This document shows, piece after piece, positions 1 through 5,909 of a stretch of 6,533 nucleotides of DNA. Made by a program: the position numbers and the translations under genes. The stretch comes from Christensenella sp. UBA767 (GTDB lineage: Bacteria > Bacillota > Clostridia > Christensenellales > CAG-917). The stretch spans positions 26,887 through 33,419 of the forward strand of contig DBJV01000020.1 of assembly GCA_002297185.1 (NCBI GenBank), written 5' to 3'. Under the pieces are notes generated by a model, which worked only from the letters and a program-made list of their open reading frames with translations, did not search any database and was not told where the DNA came from. Within the stretch, counting starts at the first letter, position 1. Every line of letters begins with the position of its first letter.

Positions 1-36
1 GAACCCTTGACACGCCAGGCTGACGTTCGCCTTATG
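1..36. repeat. 36-bp direct repeat, copy 1 (cut by the window edge)
   Basis: This stretch recurs at 188-223 with 34 of 36 bases identical; the differences are G22 versus T209 and G25 versus A212. The unit begins GAACCCTTGACACGCC and ends TTCGCCTTATG. In the second copy the bases before it complete an inverted pair, GGCGAA with TTCGCC, so the unit is probably one arm-loop-arm element whose left arm here lies outside the window. It is directly followed by GCAAG-TAAA-CTTGC (36-49), another small hairpin. No function is recognised. Confidence 0.8.
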
Positions 37-187
37 CAAGTAAACTTGCTCGTCTCTCTATTACGGTAGCCTCTGGCTCCCTACGAGTCCCTGAGGACGC
101 ACCAAAAACTCAACAGCAGTAGCTGTTGTTTTTTTATGCATTTTCAGGGACTTTTTGCAACAACGTTGCAACCACGCATTGCGTGGC
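37..187. repeat. Palindrome-rich spacer between the two 36-bp repeats
   Basis: The 151 bp between the repeats contain a chain of inverted repeats. These are GTCC-CTGA-GGAC (87-98); a 9-bp long-range pair, AGTCCCTGA (86-94) with TCAGGGACT (144-152), which encloses the terminator-like hairpin at 111-135; TTGCAAC-AAC-GTTGCAA (155-171); and CCACGC-ATT-GCGTGG (172-186). No convincing gene is present. The only short minus-strand reading frame (61-141, 26 codons) has no ribosome binding site. The arrangement resembles a structured interspersed element such as a REP/BIME-type or non-autonomous mobile repeat, or a structured RNA. The sequence alone does not decide which. Confidence 0.6.
111..135 (+). 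terminator. Terminator-like hairpin inside the repeat module
   Basis: A perfect 7-bp stem, CAACAGC with GCTGTTG, closes a 4-nt loop AGTA and is followed by seven T residues (129-135). An A-run with AGTTTTT-type symmetry on the other strand means it could stop transcription in both directions. No gene end is visible upstream within the window, so it either serves a gene left of the edge or belongs to the repeat element. Confidence 0.6.
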
Positions 188-223
188 GAACCCTTGACAC
201 GCCAGGCTTACATTCGCCTTATG
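188..223. repeat. 36-bp direct repeat, copy 2
   Basis: This is the second copy of the unit at 1-36 (34/36 identical). With the preceding bases, GGCGAA (185-190) pairs with TTCGCC (213-218). TGGCG (184-188) can alternatively pair with CGCCA (200-204). Similarity to copy 1 stops abruptly after TTATG at 223, where AT-rich intergenic DNA begins, so this looks like the boundary of the repeat element. Confidence 0.8.
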
Positions 224-310
224 ACATTGTAATAGTTGTAATTTTTTTATAAAAAGCTGTGTTTTTTATGCCTATAAAATGACAATTTTGAGATAATGTG
301 GTCAAAAGGG

Positions 311-338
311 TTGAAAAATGCGTGGATGGTGTTATAAT
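311..338 (+). promoter_or_regulatory. Extended -10 promoter for the lipoprotein gene
   Basis: The -35 box TTGAAA (311-316) is followed after 16 bp by a perfect -10 box TATAAT (333-338), with an upstream TGT (330-332) giving the extended -10 TGN motif. The expected start is near 345, leaving a leader of about 44 nt before the ATG at 389. The rest of 224-388 is AT-rich, with T-runs at 242-249, and holds no other feature I can support. Confidence 0.65.
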
Positions 339-388
339 TATTTGGAAAAATTCAGTAACAAAACTAACAAAAGAAGAGTATTGTACCA

Positions 389-1783
389 ATGATAAGCCAT
401 AACGGATATGCATTTGGAAAAACTGTAAAACGTATATTTTTGATTCTCGCAATAACGTGCCTGTCGATTACGACAATTTGCCTGCTTTGCGCTTGCGATT
501 CCGACGATGTGAACGAATTGTTCCAACCGTCATCTTATACAACTTTTGTTCTCAATAACGGTGAAAACGATATAATTTGGAAATACGGCGATGCCGTGCC
601 GACGCCCATCAAAGACGGTTTTGAATTTTTGTATTGGTGCAGCGATATAGAGTGTGAAACCAAGGCGGAAATCGATTTTGGCGTTGCTCCCAAATCCGAT
701 ATAACCTTATACGCCAAATGGAAAGAATTGCTTGACCTCGAGGACGTGACTTTTGAAAATACAAGTGTGGCCTATGACGGAAACGAGCATTCTATCGCGG
801 TGAATTTGCCGAGCGGTGCGTCTATCGAGTACGTCGGCGAGCATGAATTTGTAAATGCCGGCACTTATACGATTACTGCGATTATCTCAAAAGACGGTTA
901 TAAAGATTTGAAAAAGAGTGCAACGCTCACCATTGAAAAGGCAAAAATTGGAAATATCGTATTTGATGGTGTAACTATCGTTTGGGACGGTGAAAAGCAC
1001 AGTATTTTCGTTGGTACCGAACTTCCCGATGAAATCAAAATTACATATACGGGTAACGGAGTGAGTGAAGTCGGTGAACACTTGGTCGTTGCGCATTTCG
1101 ACGCCGGAGAAAATTACGAGCCGATTGCAGAAATTAGTGCGATTTTGAAGATTGAGCCGCTTATACACACGGTCATTTTCGATTACGGCGACAGGACGGA
1201 AACGCTGAAAGTGGAACATGGCAAAAGTATAGATAATCCGCCGACTCCGACGGCAAGACTCGGCTATACGGCAGTTTGGGACAAGAGCCTTGAAAACGTC
1301 GTCTCGGATATAACCTTTTCCATAAAATATACGCTCACGACATACAATATCGCCTACAACAATTACGATTGCGACGATACGGATTGGACGTTTACGTATA
1401 ATATCGAATCGGAAGTGGTTTTGCCTATTGCAACGAAAGATTATTACGTTTTCAACGGTTGGTATAATGCGCAAAACGAAAAGGTTGAGACGATTGCCAA
1501 AGGTAGCGTTGGCGACGTTGTGCTGTATGCATCTTGGACGCCGATTGAATACAAAATCATTTTCCACGATGACAGCGAATATTTGAACGATATGACGAAT
1601 AAGGATAATACGACTTTTACCGTTGAGGACGAAACATACGTTCTGCGTGGTGCGGAAAAGAACGGTTATATTTTTGCCGGTTGGTACGATAATCCGGAAT
1701 GCACAGGCGAACCCATAACCGAGCGTGAAAAGGGGCGCCATTCCGACTTGCACCTTTATGCAAAATGGGTGGAAGAGGCGTGA
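389..1783 (+). CDS. Surface lipoprotein with InlB-type and MBG-type repeat domains
   Basis: A 464-residue exported protein of unknown specific function. Residues 12-36 form a type II signal peptide: K12/K14/R15, a hydrophobic stretch, then LCAC with the predicted lipidated Cys36. The mature part is made of repeats. Residues 51-112 resemble a Listeria-Bacteroides (InlB B-type, Flg_new) repeat, ending LYAKW. Residues 117-184 and 188-256 are two MBG-like beta domains with the paired motifs AYDGNEHSI and VWDGEKHSI. Residues 259-315, 316-385 and 386-462 are three further InlB-type repeats with the typical GWYN/GWYD and LYASW/LYAKW signatures. There is no LPXTG or transmembrane anchor, so tethering should be by lipid only. 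The ribosome binding site is weak (AAGAAGAG, 371-378), but the signal peptide fits the ATG at 389. It is probably monocistronic. In such families these domains serve as spacers or adhesive modules, so a role in adhesion or envelope display is inference. Confidence 0.88.
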   Translation: MISHNGYAFGKTVKRIFLILAITCLSITTICLLCACDSDDVNELFQPSSYTTFVLNNGENDIIWKYGDAVPTPIKDGFEFLYWCSDIECETKAEIDFGVAPKSDITLYAKWKELLDLEDVTFENTSVAYDGNEHSIAVNLPSGASIEYVGEHEFVNAGTYTITAIISKDGYKDLKKSATLTIEKAKIGNIVFDGVTIVWDGEKHSIFVGTELPDEIKITYTGNGVSEVGEHLVVAHFDAGENYEPIAEISAILKIEPLIHTVIFDYGDRTETLKVEHGKSIDNPPTPTARLGYTAVWDKSLENVVSDITFSIKYTLTTYNIAYNNYDCDDTDWTFTYNIESEVVLPIATKDYYVFNGWYNAQNEKVETIAKGSVGDVVLYASWTPIEYKIIFHDDSEYLNDMTNKDNTTFTVEDETYVLRGAEKNGYIFAGWYDNPECTGEPITEREKGRHSDLHLYAKWVEEA

Positions 1784-1834
1784 TTGCGTAGGAACTGAAA
1801 ACTTAAGTTTGGCAATCATAGCAAATAGTAAATG

Positions 1835-1863
1835 AAAATGACCGTTTTATGACGGTCATTTTT
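1835..1863. terminator. Bidirectional terminator between convergent genes
   Basis: A perfect 11-bp stem, AAAATGACCGT (1835-1845) with ACGGTCATTTT (1852-1862), closes a 6-nt loop TTTATG. The T-rich arm gives a U-tract on the + strand (1859-1863) and four U residues on the - strand. It lies 52 bp after the lipoprotein stop and 46 bp past the MATE stop, so it can end both transcripts. Confidence 0.88.
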
Positions 1864-1908
1864 CTTGCGATGATATGATTTTTAGTTGCCGCAGTTTATA
1901 AGATTGGA

Positions 1909-3402
1909 TCAATCCTTGAACTCTGCCGAGCCGAAGGCGTAGCGGTAGTCTTGCTTGAGGATGTTTTTGACGTAGGGGAAGATGAGGACGAGGACGGCGA
2001 AGAGCCATGCGCCGGGGTCGGCAAAGCAAAGCGCAATGAAGGATTGGCTGTTGGCGAGGGCATTGATTGCGCCGCCGTTGACAAGGGTTGGGATGAAGAT
2101 GCAGATAAGCACCCTTGCGATAAGTTCGCCTGCGCCGGCGGCGAGCGTCCACACCGATTTGCCTATGCCTTGCACGGCGTTGCGCAATACGAAAAGCGCG
2201 CCGAGTACGAAGAACAGCGGAAGGTCGATATACAGATACGTATTGCCGAACCAAAGCGATTGTTCGCTGATTTTGTCTGCGCTTAGGAATATGCGTTGAT
2301 ACGCGCCGTCGATGGTTACGAGCAATCCCAAGCCTGCGCAAATGACGTACAGCACGAGGGAAATAAGCAATGCCTGATTGGTGCCTTTGCGCACTTTGTC
2401 AATGTATTTTGCGCCCAAATTTTGCGCGTTGTAGCTGACCATAGCCGTGCCGAGTGCGGACAGCGGCGCCATTGCGAATTGCAGAAGTTTGTTTGCCGCT
2501 CCCATGCCGTTTTGAGCAGGATTGCCTACGACCATAAGTCCGTCGGGAAGGATGTCGAATTTGACGGTTTCGGCGAGCATAACGATGATGCCGATTGAAA
2601 GCACGGAAAATTGCAGTCCGAGCGGCACGCCTTGGCGTAGATGCGCCCACAAATCGCGAGCGGATATCTTGAAATCGGAAGGTTTGAGGCGCAACTCCTT
2701 GTATTTCACAAAGGTGTAAATAAAGCAAGCGATAGTGCAGAGGAATTGCGTAAGCACCGTTGCGCCTGCCGCACCTGCGACACCCCAGCCGAAAGCCTTG
2801 ATGAAAAGCACGTCGAGGGCGATGTTCATAACCGTCGAAATCAAGAGGAACATCAGCGGCGTGAACGAATCGCCGATGCTGCGCAGTATGCTTATGACGA
2901 AGTTGTAGAACAGTTGCGCCACAATGCCGAGGAATATGACGAAACAGTAGGTGTAAGCGGCGTTGAACACTTCGGGGTTCTGCTCGGTTACGTTGATCCA
3001 CGCAAGCATAGGCTTTATGCAGAACACGGAAATAAGCGTCAAAATCACCGTCATAACGCCGCAGAGTATAAACTGCGTCGCAAAGGATTTGCGCATACCG
3101 TCCGCATCGTGCGCGCCGATTTTGTTGGATATCACCACGCAAAAACCTGCGGTGCAACCGAACGCAAATTGCATAAATATGAAAATCAGCGGTGCGGTGT
3201 CGTTGACTCCTGCGACCTCGTTTGCAGAAAGCGTTTGACCGCAAATCGCGGCGTCCGAGAGTATATAGAGTTGTTGCAACAGGTAGGAAACGATTATAGG
3301 CACTGAAAACTTGACGATAACTTTCCAAATCGTCCCTTGCGTCAAATCTATTGGCTTAAAGAAGTCTTTTATAGCCGTTAAAAACTTGTTTTGGTTTTTC
3401 AT
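1909..3402 (-). CDS. MATE family multidrug/cation antiporter
   Basis: A 497-residue integral membrane protein of the MATE (MatE, multi antimicrobial extrusion) family, which exports drugs or cationic metabolites in exchange for Na+ or H+. The first MatE half covers about residues 25-190, with VPIIVSYLLQQLYILSDAAI near the N-terminus and the family-typical block NFVISILRSIGDSFTPL (168-183) followed by a hydrophobic helix ending NIALDVLFI. The second half, about 255-480, contains GAANKLLQFAMAPLSALG and YNAQNLGAKY. Twelve membrane helices are expected and the hydrophobic segments agree. Length is slightly above the usual 440-460, with extra residues in the loops around 281-298 and 441-458. The ATG is chosen because AAAAGGTG lies 4 nt upstream. 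The substrate cannot be deduced, and neither neighbour suggests one. It has its own promoter and leader hairpin. Confidence 0.95.
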   Translation of the reverse strand: MKNQNKFLTAIKDFFKPIDLTQGTIWKVIVKFSVPIIVSYLLQQLYILSDAAICGQTLSANEVAGVNDTAPLIFIFMQFAFGCTAGFCVVISNKIGAHDADGMRKSFATQFILCGVMTVILTLISVFCIKPMLAWINVTEQNPEVFNAAYTYCFVIFLGIVAQLFYNFVISILRSIGDSFTPLMFLLISTVMNIALDVLFIKAFGWGVAGAAGATVLTQFLCTIACFIYTFVKYKELRLKPSDFKISARDLWAHLRQGVPLGLQFSVLSIGIIVMLAETVKFDILPDGLMVVGNPAQNGMGAANKLLQFAMAPLSALGTAMVSYNAQNLGAKYIDKVRKGTNQALLISLVLYVICAGLGLLVTIDGAYQRIFLSADKISEQSLWFGNTYLYIDLPLFFVLGALFVLRNAVQGIGKSVWTLAAGAGELIARVLICIFIPTLVNGGAINALANSQSFIALCFADPGAWLFAVLVLIFPYVKNILKQDYRYAFGSAEFKD

Positions 3403-3422
3403 ACTTCACCTTTTGACAAAGT

Positions 3423-3455
3423 AAAAAGGCAAGCTCATATTTTGCTTACCTTTTT
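3423..3455 (-). promoter_or_regulatory. Terminator-like hairpin in the MATE leader (candidate attenuator)
   Basis: Read on the - strand, AAAAAGGTAAGC and GCTTGCCTTTTT form a 12-bp stem with one U-G wobble around a 9-nt loop, and the 3' arm ends in a run of U. It lies between the MATE promoter and the start codon, only a few bases after the predicted transcription start. On the + strand the same position is a C-A mismatch, so the fold favours the MATE transcript. It could act as an intrinsic attenuator or as a 5' stabilising hairpin. No known riboswitch class is recognised. Confidence 0.6.
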
Positions 3456-3465
3456 TCCGTGCATA

Positions 3466-3494
3466 AATATATTTCCATCGTCGTTAATTGTCAA
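3466..3494 (-). promoter_or_regulatory. Sigma-A promoter of the MATE gene
   Basis: On the - strand a perfect -35 TTGACA (3494-3489) is followed after exactly 17 bp by TATATT (3471-3466), five of six matches to the -10 consensus. The expected start is near 3459, giving a leader of about 57 nt before the MATE ATG. Confidence 0.78.
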
Positions 3495-3502
3495 GCGATT
3501 TT

Positions 3503-3520
3503 TTGCAAAATGTTTTGCAA
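3503..3520. promoter_or_regulatory. 18-bp perfect palindrome upstream of the MATE promoter (candidate operator)
   Basis: TTGCAAAATGTTTTGCAA consists of two 8-bp arms around a central TG. It ends 8 bp before the -35 box of the MATE promoter, with its centre about 52 bp upstream of the predicted start, a position suited to a dimeric regulator. On the + strand it is followed by eight T residues (3521-3528), so a weak AT-rich terminator is an alternative, but no + strand gene lies upstream for it to end. It does not fit the CcpA cre spacing. Confidence 0.45.
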
Positions 3521-3528
3521 TTTTTTTT

Positions 3529-3773
3529 GGATATTTCGTGCGTACGCGTGTATGCGCGTATAAATTAGGATTGCGTATATTCGCCTGAGCGGATGATAGT
3601 CTAGCAATACGCACCGAAAAAGTGGAAGGAGCGGCGAAAGTCAATGGAGAAATTTTTATCGGTTTATAAAAGACAAAATGTGCGTTATATCGACGCTTTT
3701 CGCGGCGTAAAATACCCATCGTGTATTTTGTAAAAATTTTTTATGAAAAAAGTAAAATAGGGGTGATTTTCGT
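3529..3773. other. Gene-free divergent intergenic region
   Basis: No credible gene is seen between the MATE control region and the xpt promoter. A minus-strand reading frame across it (94 codons) lacks a ribosome binding site and would run through the MATE promoter. There are scattered weak inverted repeats: GTGCGTA (3538-3544) with TACGCAC (3608-3614), and GTAAAATAC (3707-3715) with GTATTTTGT (3723-3731, two wobble pairs). The end, 3731-3758, is a set of A and T tracts that may act as an UP element or bent DNA for the xpt promoter. Confidence 0.5.
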
Positions 3774-3803
3774 TTGACATGGGCGGATTTTTTTGGATAT
3801 AAT
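3774..3803 (+). promoter_or_regulatory. Sigma-A promoter of the xpt-BMP unit
   Basis: Perfect TTGACA (3774-3779) and perfect TATAAT (3798-3803) are separated by 18 bp, with A/T tracts upstream (3731-3758). The predicted start is near 3810. This is the strongest promoter in the window by consensus and is the only one I see ahead of xpt, the BMP gene and the ATPase gene. Confidence 0.85.
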
Positions 3804-3899
3804 GCCCATATCATTCAAGAGCAAACCAAATCGCAACGCACAACCGACGGGGGAAAGATTACCGTAACGCCACTAAATATTGTGGTAAAGGAGCGCGCT
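3804..3899 (+). other. 5' leader of xpt, about 90 nt, no recognised riboswitch
   Basis: Many xpt genes are controlled by a guanine/xanthine-sensing leader, so this leader was read for one. I see no purine-riboswitch core and no intrinsic terminator. Two short helices are possible: ACGG with CCGT around 3847-3866, and CCAC with GTGG just before the ribosome binding site. The binding site AAAGGAG (3887-3893) has no obvious complementary anti-sequence upstream. Confidence 0.4.
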
Positions 3900-4475
3900 A
3901 TGAAGATTTTGGAGGAGCGCATCTTGAGGGACGGCAAAGTCCAAGCGGGCAACGTCCTCAAAGTTGGCGGATTTCTGAATCATCTTATCGACTATCAATT
4001 GTTGGACGAGATTGGAAAGGAAATTTCTGCGCTCTTTTGCGGGCAAAAAATCACCAAAATTCTGACAATCGAGGCATCGGGTATAGCCATAGCATGTGCT
4101 GCCGCACACTATGTCTGCGCACCGGTGCTTTTTGCTAAGAAAAGCAAGACCATAAACATATCCTCGGACTGCTACAGCGCCGAGGTTTATTCTTTTACGC
4201 ACCAAGTTTCCAAAATGATTATGGTGGAGAAGGATTTCCTCTCCAAAGACGACAAAGTGCTTATCGTTGATGACTTTTTGGCAAACGGAGCGGCGATAAA
4301 CGGGCTTATGAGCCTCGTCGAGCAAGCGGGTGCGGAACTTGTGGGATGCGCAGTCGCAATCGAGAAAGGTTTTCAGGGCGGTGGCGACGCACTCAGAGCA
4401 AAGGGTATCAACGTTCAAAGCCTCGCGCTTATCGACTCTATGTCCGACGACGGCACTATCGTTTTCAGACACTAA
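3900..4475 (+). CDS. xpt: Xanthine phosphoribosyltransferase
   Basis: A cytosolic purine-salvage enzyme that converts xanthine and PRPP to XMP and pyrophosphate. The 191-residue length matches Bacillus-type Xpt (194). Family features appear in order: KVGGFLNHLID near residues 21-31 (base-pocket region of this family), ITKILTIEASGIA at 51-63, VYSFT at 96-100, and the PRPP-binding block VLIVDDFLANGAA at 120-132 with Asp124/Asp125. VAIEKGFQGG follows in the C-terminal third. The ATG at 3900 is chosen because AAAGGAG stands 6 nt upstream and the protein then aligns from its first residue. A longer frame from a TTG at 3774 is spurious because that TTG is the promoter -35 box. It is followed after 70 bp, with no terminator, by the BMP gene, which suggests co-transcription. 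Confidence 0.95.
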   Translation: MKILEERILRDGKVQAGNVLKVGGFLNHLIDYQLLDEIGKEISALFCGQKITKILTIEASGIAIACAAAHYVCAPVLFAKKSKTINISSDCYSAEVYSFTHQVSKMIMVEKDFLSKDDKVLIVDDFLANGAAINGLMSLVEQAGAELVGCAVAIEKGFQGGGDALRAKGINVQSLALIDSMSDDGTIVFRH

Positions 4476-4545
4476 CGCAATTTGCGCCGAAGTGGCGTGA
4501 ATATAGAAAACAATGCCGAAAAGGCAAAATTTTAAGGAGACACAC
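4476..4545 (+). other. xpt-BMP intercistronic spacer with two small hairpins
   Basis: CGCC-GAAGT-GGCG (4485-4497) and TGCC-GAAAA-GGCA (4514-4526) can fold, but neither is followed by a U-tract, and no consensus promoter is visible. The spacer ends with the strong ribosome binding site AAGGAGA (4534-4540 region) for the next gene. Read-through from xpt is therefore the simplest reading. Confidence 0.45.
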
Positions 4546-5811
4546 ATGAAAAAGAAAGTATTTGCAATGATTCTTTGCTTGACTCTCGTCACCGCTTTGG
4601 TTCTCTGCTTGGTTGCGTGCAACCCCGAAGAAGAGGCGAAAGAAATCGAATTGCCCGCTTACGACGGAATTGAATATCCCGATTATTCAAACGTAACGAT
4701 CCCGAGCGATTTCAAGATCGGCGTCATCTGCTTGCACGATGATTCTTCCACTTACGATAAGAACTTCATCGACGCGGCAAACAAGGCAATCTCCGAGCTC
4801 GGTCTTAATAGCAGCAACATCATCTTCAAAACCAACGTCGCTGAATCGTCCAAGTGCAAAGATGCTGCGGTAGAACTCGTAAACGCAGGTTGTGACGTTA
4901 TCTTTGCAGACTCTTTCGGCCACGAGGATTTTCTTAAAGAAGTTGCAGTAGCGAATCCGAACGTTGAGTTCTGCCACGCAACGGGCGTTATGGCAGCATC
5001 CAGCGGACTTGACAACTTCCACAACGCATTCGCATCCATCTACGAAGGCAGATATCTTGCAGGCGTTGCGGCAGGTCTCAAACTCAACGAAATGATCGCA
5101 AACGGCACTATCACCGCAGAACAAGCAAAAATGGGTTACGTCGGCGCATTCACGTACGCAGAAGTTATTTCCGGTTACACCTCCTTCTACCTTGGTGCAA
5201 AATCCGTTTGCCCCAGCGTAACGATGGACGTTAAGTTCACGGGTTCTTGGTATGATCTCACCGCAGAAAAAACGACTGCAGAGGCTCTCATCGAGGGCGG
5301 TTGCAAACTTATCAGCCAACACGCAGACTCCATGGGCGCACCGTCCGCATGCGAGCAAGCAGGCGTTCCCAACGTATCTTACAACGGCAGCACTTTCACC
5401 GCATGCCCCGATACATTCATCGTTTCTTCCAGAATCGATTGGACGCCTTACTTCAAATATATCATCACTCAAACCGCACAAGGTTTGGCAATCGATAACG
5501 ATTGGACAGGCACTTTGAAAACGGGCAGCGTAGTTCTCACCAACCTCGGCGGCAAAGCAGCGGCAGAAGGCACGGTTGACAAAATCGTCGAAGTGAGAAA
5601 ACAACTCGCAGACGGCACTCTCCAAGTTTTCGATACCACCAAATTCACGGTTAACGGTCAACAAATCAACGGTGACCTTGAAATCAACGGACACAAAGTC
5701 ATTGAGAACGGAATCTTCAAAGAATCCTCATTCCGTTCCGCACCGTACTTCGAACTCAAGATTGACGGAATCACGCTCCTCAACGAAGAATACGGCAAAA
5801 GCAATAACTAA
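4546..5811 (+). CDS. BMP/PnrA-type nucleoside-binding lipoprotein of an ABC importer
   Basis: A 421-residue extracytoplasmic solute-binding protein of the basic membrane protein family (BMP, PnrA-like), whose studied members bind purine nucleosides for ABC import. Residues 1-25 are a lipoprotein signal peptide: KKK, a hydrophobic core, then LVAC with Cys25. The BMP fold spans about 56-360. It includes FKIGVICLHDD at the first strand, YDKNF (70-74) matching the family's DxxF/N ligand loop, VIFADSFGHEDF (118-129), EGRYLAGVAAG (167-177), GYVGAFTY (198-205) and ISQHADSMGAP (256-266). The last of these resembles the QHTD-SPA motif of one BMP subgroup. After about residue 360 there is an extra tail with short NGQQINGDLEINGHKV-like repeats. 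The ATG at 4546 is preferred over 4513 because AAGGAGA lies 6 nt upstream and the signal peptide then starts cleanly. Codon use favours AAC, ATC, TTC and GCA more than the neighbours, consistent with high expression. Confidence 0.93.
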   Translation: MKKKVFAMILCLTLVTALVLCLVACNPEEEAKEIELPAYDGIEYPDYSNVTIPSDFKIGVICLHDDSSTYDKNFIDAANKAISELGLNSSNIIFKTNVAESSKCKDAAVELVNAGCDVIFADSFGHEDFLKEVAVANPNVEFCHATGVMAASSGLDNFHNAFASIYEGRYLAGVAAGLKLNEMIANGTITAEQAKMGYVGAFTYAEVISGYTSFYLGAKSVCPSVTMDVKFTGSWYDLTAEKTTAEALIEGGCKLISQHADSMGAPSACEQAGVPNVSYNGSTFTACPDTFIVSSRIDWTPYFKYIITQTAQGLAIDNDWTGTLKTGSVVLTNLGGKAAAEGTVDKIVEVRKQLADGTLQVFDTTKFTVNGQQINGDLEINGHKVIENGIFKESSFRSAPYFELKIDGITLLNEEYGKSNN

Positions 5812-5828
5812 TTAAGAGTATATCTCGA

Positions 5829-5856
5829 GCATAGCGGAGCGAAAACTCCGCTATGC
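5829..5856 (+). promoter_or_regulatory. Intercistronic stem-loop between BMP and ATPase genes
   Basis: A perfect 11-bp stem, GCATAGCGGAG with CTCCGCTATGC, closes the 6-nt loop CGAAAA and starts 17 bp after the BMP stop codon. No U-tract follows, so it is not a standard intrinsic terminator. Such hairpins behind binding-protein genes commonly protect the upstream message from 3' exonucleases and lower downstream expression, so that the binding protein is made in excess. That role is inferred here. Confidence 0.7.
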
Positions 5857-5909
5857 CGATTTATAGGCAAAAGCGCGTAAGGCGCATATTTTTATTTTTT
5901 GGAGATAGC

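Noticed and set aside
61..141. 26-codon - strand frame inside the repeat module
   Set aside because: No ribosome binding site; its bases form the terminator-like hairpin, so a structural role explains it better.
1..223. CRISPR array
   Set aside because: Only two repeats with a 151-bp, internally palindromic spacer; spacing is far too long and no cas gene is present.
887..1819. 310-codon open frame on the - strand opposite the lipoprotein gene
   Set aside because: It is antisense to a clearly real gene, has no ribosome binding site, crosses the lipoprotein stop, and shows no recognisable domain; it is a shadow of codon bias.
2641..3306. 221-codon open frame on the + strand opposite the MATE gene
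   Set aside because: Antisense shadow with no ribosome binding site and biased composition.
2399..3328. 309-codon open frame on the - strand overlapping the MATE gene in another frame
   Set aside because: Arg/His-rich composition with no hydrophobic segments is typical of a shifted frame; the MATE frame explains the region.
3435..3719. 94-codon - strand frame in the divergent intergenic region
   Set aside because: It has no ribosome binding site, a very basic composition, and runs through the consensus MATE promoter and its leader hairpin.
3804..3899. Purine or xanthine riboswitch in the xpt leader
   Set aside because: Expected from the gene's family, but the leader shows neither the purine-riboswitch core nor a terminator or an anti-ribosome-binding-site helix.
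4687..5694. 335-codon open frame on the - strand opposite the BMP gene
   Set aside because: It is Cys-rich with no domain, and antisense to a gene with clear signal peptide and family motifs; the strong codon bias of the BMP gene keeps the opposite frame open.
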